Source: Lachnospiraceae bacterium
GTDB taxonomy: Bacteria > Bacillota > Clostridia > Lachnospirales > Lachnospiraceae
Direction: 5' to 3'
DNA: 64,000 bases
NCBI GenBank assembly: GCA_024404675.1
Contig: JAKSPO010000008.1
Coordinates: 1-64,000, forward strand
Shown piece by piece: positions 14,430 through 21,735 of this stretch. A program made the translations under genes and the position numbers. How positions within the stretch are numbered: position 1 is the stretch's first letter; each line of letters begins with the position of its first letter. Under the pieces are notes generated by a model. The model ran no database searches, was not told where the DNA came from, and was given only the letters and a program-made list of their open reading frames with translations.

Positions 14430-14561
14430 TTAAAAATCGTCACAACCAGTTCCGGGAGTCTCGTAATTATTACCGCCACCAGTTCCAGTTGAATCACAGA
14501 TGACATCATTTGCCTCAATAACAACTACTTCAACAGCAACTTCTTCAAATAACTCTTTCAT
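14430..14561 (-). CDS. Putative RiPP precursor peptide (43 aa)
   Basis: A 43-residue frame with a strong ribosome site (AGGAGG six bases before ATG). The N-terminal half (residues 2-21) is acidic and hydrophobic and helix-prone (ELFEEVAVEVVVIEANDVI), typical of a leader. The C-terminal half is a Gly/Thr-rich core starting at C22 (CDSTGTGGG) and ending with PGTGCDDF. It has two Cys (22 and 40), four Thr, one Ser and one Tyr. It lies between the radical SAM/SPASM gene and the kinase gene on the same strand. The gene is too short for usual gene callers. No exact family is recognised. Confidence 0.8.
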   Translation of the reverse strand: MKELFEEVAVEVVVIEANDVICDSTGTGGGNNYETPGTGCDDF

Positions 14562-14616
14562 GGTAGCCTCCTGTTAACAGATTTTTTCGATATGCTTAAG
14601 ATTAACATATTATTTT

Positions 14617-15915
14617 CTACTTGTCAATTGATTTTCTATATTTGTAGTACATTTTTTGCTTTAAATCTATCATTCGAACACTTTTTATTGCTTTGGAGCA
14701 GGATCCGTTTTCAACACAGTGCCTAAGTGGAAGGCAAAGCGGACGGAGAGCACAGGTTTTACATGATTCATCTGGATAAGAGCGCTGACACCACTTTGAA
14801 GCAATATCTCTATTTATAGCATCCGATGAGATATTACCGCACCAGTCGCTATGGTACGCATACTCACATTTGGAGAGGTATCCATCTGGGTTTATTACGA
14901 TGGAACCCGGATCGTCTGCCATGCAACGATTCAAAGGTAGACTCTGAGAAAGCGAGGCTTTCGAGGCGGCATATCCAGCATCTGAAATCCTATTTTGGAG
15001 AGATGCATATTGCTGAATTTCCTTCTCGGAAAGAGAGCTTTTCAATTCCACCAGAAATGATGGATAAATATTAAGTAAATCATTTGAACCAAAGCGATCA
15101 GACAATTCATCCACGAGTCGCATTAATTCAGGCGGGTTGCTTTGAGAAATGTTTAAACGTATTTCCACATGGATATTTTCATGTAATAACCCGTCTATAT
15201 TGGTTAATACAGTTTGGTAAGGACTTCCAACCGCATTCACATAATTCTTTGTCTGATTATATTCTTTTTCACACCCATCTAAGGTTATCTGTACTTGTTT
15301 TAAATGCCATTTAGTCGCAGCTTCTTTAATATTATTATGATTAAAGAGATAACCATTCGTAACCATGCTGGAATAGTAAGGAATGTCGCTTTCTGATAAT
15401 GAACGGGTGATTATCTCGATGGCGCGTTGGTTAACCAAGGGCTCACCGCCAAACCAACGTAATAGAACTGGTTTTCCATTGTGGTTACGCTGAATGAATT
15501 GCGATACTAGTTGGGCCGTATCATCAGTCATCGATGATTGAATGCGATTGTTCTCAAAACAATAAGCACATCGTGCATTGCAATGTGTTGTCGTTAGTAT
15601 AGTATATTTGCCGATTCCTTTCTCTGAATGAAGACTACTTAAACAGGAATATAGATTGTCGTATAAAGAATAGTCGTCAAACTCCAGAGGGACTAAAAAC
15701 CAGTGTTCGACTAAAAACGCTTTTGTATTTGATGTGGTTAGTTCGTCATTTGAAACCTGCAATAATTCTTGCGTCAAGGTGTTATAGAGAAGCATTCCTC
15801 CCGGAATAGATGAAGACACGCAATAGGATATATATCGGTATTGCGTGTCTTTCTTTTCTACTTGGTTTTCGAGAAGTTTGCTGACCACCTTGGAAATATT
15901 TTGAAGGATTTTCAT
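14617..15915 (-). CDS. Radical SAM/SPASM peptide maturase
   Basis: A 432-residue enzyme. The radical SAM motif is CNARCAYC (C112, C116, C119), binding the SAM-coordinating [4Fe-4S] cluster. It is followed by WFGGEPL and TLDG. The C-terminal SPASM region has Cys in NRCMADDPG, SKCEY and CKTCALRPLCLPLRHC, enough for two auxiliary clusters. The N-terminal 100 residues resemble the leader-binding, PqqD-like front of such maturases. The start has GGAG six bases before ATG 15915. Enzymes of this class make thioether, C-C or C-O links in RiPPs. It is located 55 nt before the precursor gene. Confidence 0.9.
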   Translation of the reverse strand: MKILQNISKVVSKLLENQVEKKDTQYRYISYCVSSSIPGGMLLYNTLTQELLQVSNDELTTSNTKAFLVEHWFLVPLEFDDYSLYDNLYSCLSSLHSEKGIGKYTILTTTHCNARCAYCFENNRIQSSMTDDTAQLVSQFIQRNHNGKPVLLRWFGGEPLVNQRAIEIITRSLSESDIPYYSSMVTNGYLFNHNNIKEAATKWHLKQVQITLDGCEKEYNQTKNYVNAVGSPYQTVLTNIDGLLHENIHVEIRLNISQSNPPELMRLVDELSDRFGSNDLLNIYPSFLVELKSSLSEKEIQQYASLQNRISDAGYAASKASLSQSLPLNRCMADDPGSIVINPDGYLSKCEYAYHSDWCGNISSDAINRDIASKWCQRSYPDESCKTCALRPLCLPLRHCVENGSCSKAIKSVRMIDLKQKMYYKYRKSIDK

Positions 15916-15949
15916 AATAATCTCCAATATGGTTTACTTATAGAGAATT

Positions 15950-17296
15950 TTACTTGGAAGCAAAATAGGTTCTAGCGGATGCACTATACTTCATCATCTC
16001 ACCCATCAGCTTGGTCAAAGCAGGATCAGAAGTGGTGTTAGTAACTAACCAGTTATAAGCATATGTTTGGATGCTATAGATACGTCCATCACTAATCTGA
16101 GTATTACCATCATAGATTGTAAGAGTAATGGCTTTATCAAAGTCGGGAGCAGCAATGTCGGAAACGGGGAATGCATATGAGTCATACTTCACACCACCGT
16201 TCGTCTGCTGCTTGTAGATTCTATTTTTAGCAGATACATAGTAATCACGCTTGACACCCAACTCGGTCGTATAAGTTACACGCATTCTAATGTTGCTAAA
16301 ATCAGTACCACTAGGATAAGTAAAGTAGGGATTAAACAAAATACTGCTCTGCAAGGATACGGTTGCTTCGAAGAATTTGCTTATAGCACCATCGAGTGCA
16401 AGTCTTTGACTGATTTTCTGAACAGAAGGAACAGTTGAAGTTCCTAAGGATTTCTGAGCTGCAGTCAATTTTCCATTAATCGGATTTGACTGATTGTAAC
16501 TGAAATATGTCTGGGCAGAAGTTGCGTAATTCAGCAAATCTACCAAAACGGTCTTCAATTTTGCGTCAGAACTATTTAACTGCTCGTAGCAATAATCACT
16601 AACGTTATAGGCTGTGATAGGGCTAATATAAGTAGCTCCGGTGCTATCCTCAGCATATAAGGTGATGACAACATCGTCACCAATCTCACATGCGGCAATA
16701 TTATTAAGTATAAACTTGTAGCAAGCAGCTCCGTTATAAGTAGCATCAACAGGCTTGAGAATATAAGTGTTCCATACATAAGAAGAGGAAGAAGGGGTAT
16801 ACTGCTTCTTCTCGACATACAATCTCAGGTTGCTGTAATCTGCGAACTTCTTCTTGGTAACATAGAAGTTTAACTCAAGGCTATTGTTAAGAGAGCAGGT
16901 CTTAACATAAGAAAAGGTGATAGGAAGCTTCACAGCACTAGCACTGGAATCAATATAAGCACCATTGGTTGTAGACTCAATCGCCTTCGTCGTAATCTTA
17001 CCTACCGTGATCTCAGGTGCGCTGCCGAGCTTTGCGTACACGGTGTGCTCGGTGTTCGGGTAGAGACCGGAGAATGTTGCATTGGTCGTCCAGGTGGTGG
17101 AATCGTCAATGCGGAAAGAATAGGAGCCTGTTGCGCCTCTTACCGTGATCGTTGTAGGAGTAGCGGAAAGGTACAAGCTTCCGATGATATCAGTTTCATT
17201 CGTGTCGCTGTCCTTAGCCATAGCAGGAACTGCCATCATGGTAAGGAGAAGCGCCATAACGATTATGAGTGAAAGAATTCTTTTGATGTTCTTCAT
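15950..17296 (-). CDS. Secreted multidomain protein at the head of the RiPP operon
   Basis: A 448-residue protein with a clear Sec signal peptide (cleavage after AMA, about residue 28). Residues 40-100 resemble a fibronectin-like/Ig repeat (SYSFRIDDSTTWT...YPNTEHTVYAK). The rest holds a two-part region marked by LLNYATSAQTYFSYN and a second, similar YSASARTYF at the very end. The same motif set occurs in the C-terminal part of the CAP protein at 21736-24429 (MLNYGTYSQLYFGYE). The start at 17296 follows GGAGG. No stalk or anchor is seen, so it is probably released. Its gene is 34 nt upstream of the radical SAM gene and shares its promoter. Confidence 0.75.
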   Translation of the reverse strand: MKNIKRILSLIIVMALLLTMMAVPAMAKDSDTNETDIIGSLYLSATPTTITVRGATGSYSFRIDDSTTWTTNATFSGLYPNTEHTVYAKLGSAPEITVGKITTKAIESTTNGAYIDSSASAVKLPITFSYVKTCSLNNSLELNFYVTKKKFADYSNLRLYVEKKQYTPSSSSYVWNTYILKPVDATYNGAACYKFILNNIAACEIGDDVVITLYAEDSTGATYISPITAYNVSDYCYEQLNSSDAKLKTVLVDLLNYATSAQTYFSYNQSNPINGKLTAAQKSLGTSTVPSVQKISQRLALDGAISKFFEATVSLQSSILFNPYFTYPSGTDFSNIRMRVTYTTELGVKRDYYVSAKNRIYKQQTNGGVKYDSYAFPVSDIAAPDFDKAITLTIYDGNTQISDGRIYSIQTYAYNWLVTNTTSDPALTKLMGEMMKYSASARTYFASK

Positions 17297-17330
17297 TGCA
17301 TAATCCTCCATTATTATAATATTACATACT

Positions 17331-17359
17331 ATTATATAGATATTCTTTCGGAAAATCAA
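17331..17359 (-). promoter_or_regulatory. Promoter of the RiPP operon
   Basis: On the minus strand TTGATT (17354-17359) and TATAAT (17331-17336) are spaced exactly 17 bp. The start codon of the secreted protein is 35 bp further on. It is the only good promoter seen for the six-gene minus-strand block. Confidence 0.7.
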
Positions 17360-17403
17360 CGACATTTTCTAGTGGTGACTTAATTTGTAACAACAAGGTG
17401 TTG

Positions 17404-17535
17404 ATGTTGTGTAAAATACCGGACATTTGCCGGCTTCGGAAGGCCTTGGAAACCGATGTAACACTTGCGAAAGAACTCGCAGAGGAGTATTCTATAATTA
17501 AAAAAAATACGCGCGTGTTTTGGTACAAAGCGTAA
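17404..17535 (+). CDS. Possible 43-residue small protein
   Basis: An open frame of 43 residues with ATG at 17404, running into the leader of the GH13 gene. It encodes an amphipathic helix-rich peptide (LAKELAEEYSIIKK) with two Cys near the N-terminus. The ribosome site is weak (AAGGTG only three bases from ATG). It may be the 3' remnant of a larger gene or noncoding. No family is recognised. Confidence 0.25.
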   Translation: MLCKIPDICRLRKALETDVTLAKELAEEYSIIKKNTRVFWYKA

Positions 17536-17555
17536 CAGATTTGGAGGAGAAGGAT

Positions 17556-19106
17556 ATGCTTGATGTAAGAGCGAAGATGGCGAAGAAGTCTGGTAAGAAG
17601 GGGGAGCGTTTTAACCCGGCGATTGATTCCGTTAGTAAGGCGGGGCTTCCCGACTGGCTTAAGGAGGCGGTATTCTATGAAATCTATCCGCAGTCCTTTA
17701 AGGATACGAACGGAGACGGAATCGGTGATATTCCCGGAATCATCGAAAAGCTTGATTATATTAAGGAGCTTGGATGCAACGCACTTTGGCTGAATCCCTG
17801 CTTTGATTCGCCGTTTGGGGACGCGGGGTATGATGTTGCGGATTATTATAAGGTTGCGCCGCGTTACGGAACGAACGAGGATTTGTTCCGGTTATTCCGT
17901 GAGGCGCATAAGAGGGAGATGCATGTGCTTCTCGACCTGGTGCCCGGGCATACGGCGATTACGCACCCGTGGTTTCAGGCTTCGATGAAGGCGGAGCGAA
18001 ACGAGTTCACCGACCGTTATATCTGGACGGACAATATATGGACCTCGCCGAAGGACAATGCCTGCATCAGAGGCATCTCCGATCGTGACGGCAGCGCGGT
18101 GACGAACTTCTTCTCACATCAGCCGGCACTGAACTACGGATATTATGAGATTACCGAGTCCTGGCAGCAGCCGATGGATGCACCCGGACCGCGCGCAACG
18201 CTTGAGGCGATGAAGGATGTGATGCGATTCTGGCTAAGTGGCGGCTGTGACGGCTTCCGCGTAGATATGGCGGGGTCCTTGGTTAAGGGCGATCCCGAGG
18301 GCAAGGGCATCCAGCTTCTTTGGGAGGATGTGCGTGCATTTCTTAATAAGGAATTCCCGCACGCGGCGATGATCTCCGAGTGGGGAGAGCCGGACCGTTC
18401 GCTGCAGGCAGGCTTCCATATGGATTTCTTATTGCATTTTGGTCCTTCACATTATAATGATCTGTTCCGCTGCGAGGAGCCTTACTTCAGTTCGCGCGGC
18501 AAAGGCGATGTGAAGGAGTTTGTGGCACGATATCTTTCAAATTATGAGAAGACCGGCGGCAAAGGATTAATCTGTATCCCGTCCGGCAACCATGATATGG
18601 ACCGACTGGCGCGGTATCTGACGGAGGCAGAAAGTAAGCTTGCGATGGCATTTCTCTATACGATGCCCGGCGCACCGTTTCTGTATTACGGCGACGAAAT
18701 CGGCATGAACTATGTGGAGGGGCTTGTTTCCAAGGAGGGCGGCTACAATCGTACCGGCTCCCGCACCCCGATGCAGTGGGACGACACGGCCAATGCCGGG
18801 TTCAGCGCAGGAAGTCCGGCGTCTCTGTACCTTCCGATCGATCCGTCCGCTACGCGTCCGACCGTGAAGAACCAGGCTGAGCGCGCAGACTCTCTCTACC
18901 ATTTTGTAAAGAAAATGATTGCGCTTCGTAAGGAGCACCCGGCGCTTGGGAACACTGCAGGCATCACCTTCACGGAGGTTTCGTATCCGCTTTGCTACGA
19001 GCGCTTCTGTGACGAAGAGCGGCTTACCGTTACGATTGACCCGAAGGCACTTACGGTTGAGATTCGCGACGGCGAGAAGACTGTTCTTTCGGAATGCTTC
19101 CGATAA
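17556..19106 (+). CDS. GH13-family alpha-glucosidase/amylase
   Basis: A 516-residue intracellular (no signal peptide) GH13 enzyme. The (beta/alpha)8 barrel motifs are clear: nucleophile D237 in GFRVDMAG, acid/base E275 in SEWGEP, and transition-state D347 in GNHDMDR. The front has YEIYPQSFKDTNGDGIGD, typical of alpha-1,6/alpha-glucosidases. Conserved region I reads DLVPGHTAITHPWF, with Gly in place of the usual Asn before His-Thr. The C-terminal beta domain is short. The start at 17556 follows GGAGGAGAAGG; the longer frame has no ribosome site. Substrate could be isomaltose- or sucrose-type oligosaccharides. Confidence 0.88.
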   Translation: MLDVRAKMAKKSGKKGERFNPAIDSVSKAGLPDWLKEAVFYEIYPQSFKDTNGDGIGDIPGIIEKLDYIKELGCNALWLNPCFDSPFGDAGYDVADYYKVAPRYGTNEDLFRLFREAHKREMHVLLDLVPGHTAITHPWFQASMKAERNEFTDRYIWTDNIWTSPKDNACIRGISDRDGSAVTNFFSHQPALNYGYYEITESWQQPMDAPGPRATLEAMKDVMRFWLSGGCDGFRVDMAGSLVKGDPEGKGIQLLWEDVRAFLNKEFPHAAMISEWGEPDRSLQAGFHMDFLLHFGPSHYNDLFRCEEPYFSSRGKGDVKEFVARYLSNYEKTGGKGLICIPSGNHDMDRLARYLTEAESKLAMAFLYTMPGAPFLYYGDEIGMNYVEGLVSKEGGYNRTGSRTPMQWDDTANAGFSAGSPASLYLPIDPSATRPTVKNQAERADSLYHFVKKMIALRKEHPALGNTAGITFTEVSYPLCYERFCDEERLTVTIDPKALTVEIRDGEKTVLSECFR

Positions 19107-19131
19107 TCGATAAGCACTGCGAGGAACCATT

Positions 19132-20010
19132 GTGAAGACACTGAACCAATATCTTACGGAAACCTACGGCCATAAGCTTTACAAGCTGAGCCTGAACGGC
19201 GGAATGAGCTGCCCGAACCGTGACGGGACGTGCGGAACGGGCGGCTGCCTGTTCTGCAGTGCGGGCGGCAGCGGGGATTTTACGCCTGCTGTCACGCTTC
19301 CGATTGAGGAGCAGATAGCCGCCGCGAAGGCACTGGTGGCCGGCAAAGCAGGGGATAGCGGAAGGTACATCGCTTATTTTCAGGCATATACCAATACGTA
19401 TGCGCCGGTTGCGCGGCTGCGTGCGCTTTTCGAGCCGATCATCCGACGGGACGATATCGAGATTCTTTCGATTGCGACGAGGCCGGACTGTCTTTCGGAC
19501 GAGGTGGTCGCGCTGCTTAAGGAGCTTAACGGGCGAAAGCCCGTGTGGGTGGAGCTTGGTCTTCAGACGATTCACGCCCGCTCGGCAGAGGCGATGCGGC
19601 GTGGCTATCCGCTTTCGGTGTTTGATTCGGCGGTAAAGAGGCTTAAGGAGGCGGGAATCAAGGTGATTGTTCACCTGATTCTGTACTGGCCCGGTGAGAC
19701 GGAGGAGGATATGCTTGCTTCGGTTCGTTATGTCGGCGCCTGCGGCGTGTTTGGCGTGAAGCTTCAGCTTCTGCAGATTCTTCGCGGCACGGAGCTTGCG
19801 CGTATTTATGAAAAGAGCCCGTGGGAGCTCCCGTCGATGGAGGAGTATGCTGCCTTCGTCGTAAAGGCTCTTGAAGCACTTCCGGAGGATATCGTCGTGC
19901 ATCGCATGACGGGTGACGGCCCGAAGAAGCTTCTCATCGCACCGACCTGGTGCGGCGACAAGAAGCGGGTGTTGAATTGCCTTAATAAGGCTATTTCCGG
20001 GAAGGGCTGA
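19132..20010 (+). CDS. TIGR01212-family radical SAM protein
   Basis: A 292-residue protein of the YhcC/YtqA type. The unusual radical SAM Cys spacing CPNRDGTCGTGGCLFC (near residues 24-39) is diagnostic for this family. It is followed by YFQAYTNTYAP and LGLQTIH. The start is GTG with GAGGAA six bases upstream. The biochemical function of the family is not firmly established, though it is very widespread. It lies 25 nt after the GH13 gene. Confidence 0.88.
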   Translation: MKTLNQYLTETYGHKLYKLSLNGGMSCPNRDGTCGTGGCLFCSAGGSGDFTPAVTLPIEEQIAAAKALVAGKAGDSGRYIAYFQAYTNTYAPVARLRALFEPIIRRDDIEILSIATRPDCLSDEVVALLKELNGRKPVWVELGLQTIHARSAEAMRRGYPLSVFDSAVKRLKEAGIKVIVHLILYWPGETEEDMLASVRYVGACGVFGVKLQLLQILRGTELARIYEKSPWELPSMEEYAAFVVKALEALPEDIVVHRMTGDGPKKLLIAPTWCGDKKRVLNCLNKAISGKG

Positions 20011-20043
20011 CGGGGGTTGCACATTGCGAAGCAGCTCCGCATT

Positions 20044-20052
20044 TGTTATAAT
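20044..20052 (+). promoter_or_regulatory. Extended -10 promoter
   Basis: TGTTATAAT (TG at 20044-20045, TATAAT at 20047-20052) lies 36 bp before the beta-CASP gene. No clear -35 is seen at the standard distance. Confidence 0.5.
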
Positions 20053-20087
20053 TAAGAGTAAGAAAAGCACCATGAGGGGGTGAAAGA

Positions 20088-21701
20088 ATGCGTATTCAAT
20101 TCATTGGAGCAGCACACGAGGTTACCGGTTCGGCAACATTACTTACAACCGGCCAATACAAGATTCTGATTGATTACGGTTTAGAGCAGGGCAATAATCT
20201 GTATGATAATATTGACTTTCCGGTTGCGCCCGGGGAGATTGACTGTGTTCTTCTGACGCATGCGCATATCGACCATTCCGGAAGGCTTCCGGTACTGGTG
20301 GCAAGAGGCTTTAAGGGGCCGATCTATACGACGGTTGCCACGAAGCGTCTGTGTCGGATCATGCTTCTTGATTCTGCGCATATTCAGGAGCAGGAGGCCG
20401 AGTGGAAGAACCGTAAGGCTAAGCGTGCGGGTGTGCGGGATATTGAGCCGCTTTATACAACGAACGACGCGAATGCGGCGATTCAGCTACTCTCGGAGAC
20501 AGAATACGATACCGAAAGAGAGATTCTTCCGGGCGTGACCATCTGCTTTCGTGACGCGGGGCATCTGCTTGGCTCGGCGAGCATTGAGGTGTGCGTAACG
20601 GAGGGTGAGGAGAAGCGGAAGATCACATTTTCCGGCGATCTTGGTAACATCAACCGACCGCTTCTTCGGAACTATACCATGCCGACGCCGACCGATTATA
20701 TGGTGATTGAGTCAACCTACGGCGGACGGGAGCATGCGGCAAGAAGCGACTACAGAACGCAGCTTACGAAGATTATTCAGGAGACCTTTGATCGCGGAGG
20801 CAATGTGGTGGTGCCCGCATTTGCCGTCGGACGTACGCAGGAGCTTCTGTATCTGATTCGGGAGATCAAGGAGAAGGGGCTGATTCGGAACCACGATAAT
20901 TTCGAGGTTTGGGTCGACAGCCCGCTAGCGGTTGAGGCGACCAATATATACAGCACAGATATTCTTTCGTATTGCGATGCGGAGACGGCGGCTCTTGTGA
21001 AGGACGGCGTGAATCCGATTCGCTTCCCGGGACTTCGGACCTCGATCACAAGCGACGATTCGAAGTGGATTAATGCTGACCCGACGCCTAAGGTGATTCT
21101 TTCGGCGAGCGGCATGTGCGAAGCAGGGCGAATCAGACATCATCTGAAGCATAACCTGTGGCGCGCGGAATGTACGATTCTGTTCGTCGGTTATCAGGCG
21201 GAGGGAACGCTTGGCAATGCGCTTCTTAATGGTGTGGATACGGTCAAGCTGTTCGGCGAAGAGATTACGGTGCGCGCACATCTGACGCAGATGGACGGTA
21301 TCAGCGGTCACTCCGATGAGCCGCTTCTTCTGAACTGGCTGTCGGCACTGAAGGATACCCCGCCGAAGATGGTTTTCGTAAATCATGGAGCGGATGAGGT
21401 GACGGATCTGTTCGCGGCAAGGGTTCATGAGGTGTTCGGTTGGGATGCCTTGGCGCCTTACTCCGGTGGCACCTACGAGCTCGGGGATACGGTTCGATGC
21501 CTTGAAAAGGGCAATACGGAGCATGTGCCGGAGCGCACGCCGAGACAGGCAGCGGCGAAGGTCAGCGCAGTCTTTGAGAGACTTCTTATGGCCGGCCGCA
21601 GGCTGATGGCTGTTATCGAGCATAATCGCGGCGGTGCGAACAAGGATCTTGCGAAATTTGCGGACCAGATTGATGCATTAAGCAACAAATGGGACCGATA
21701 G
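20088..21701 (+). CDS. Beta-CASP MBL-fold ribonuclease-like protein
   Basis: A 537-residue protein of the CPSF73/Ysh1-like beta-CASP group. MBL motifs are THAHIDHSG, DAGHLLGSAS and FSGDLGN. The beta-CASP part contains VESTYGGREH, PAFAVGRTQELLY and SASGMCEAGRIRHHL. Near the end come SGHSDEPLLL and VNHGADE, completing the metal site. Such proteins are presumed RNA endonucleases/exonucleases. It is longer than the ~460-residue standard because of a C-terminal helical tail of about 60 residues. Good ribosome site GGGGGTG precedes it. Confidence 0.85.
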   Translation: MRIQFIGAAHEVTGSATLLTTGQYKILIDYGLEQGNNLYDNIDFPVAPGEIDCVLLTHAHIDHSGRLPVLVARGFKGPIYTTVATKRLCRIMLLDSAHIQEQEAEWKNRKAKRAGVRDIEPLYTTNDANAAIQLLSETEYDTEREILPGVTICFRDAGHLLGSASIEVCVTEGEEKRKITFSGDLGNINRPLLRNYTMPTPTDYMVIESTYGGREHAARSDYRTQLTKIIQETFDRGGNVVVPAFAVGRTQELLYLIREIKEKGLIRNHDNFEVWVDSPLAVEATNIYSTDILSYCDAETAALVKDGVNPIRFPGLRTSITSDDSKWINADPTPKVILSASGMCEAGRIRHHLKHNLWRAECTILFVGYQAEGTLGNALLNGVDTVKLFGEEITVRAHLTQMDGISGHSDEPLLLNWLSALKDTPPKMVFVNHGADEVTDLFAARVHEVFGWDALAPYSGGTYELGDTVRCLEKGNTEHVPERTPRQAAAKVSAVFERLLMAGRRLMAVIEHNRGGANKDLAKFADQIDALSNKWDR

Positions 21702-21735
21702 TATTTGATAGTATTGTGGTAGAGGAAGACATGTG

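Noticed and set aside
20088..21701. RNase J
   Set aside because: It has beta-CASP motifs of the CPSF/Ysh1-like group and lacks the C-terminal domain arrangement of RNase J1/J2.
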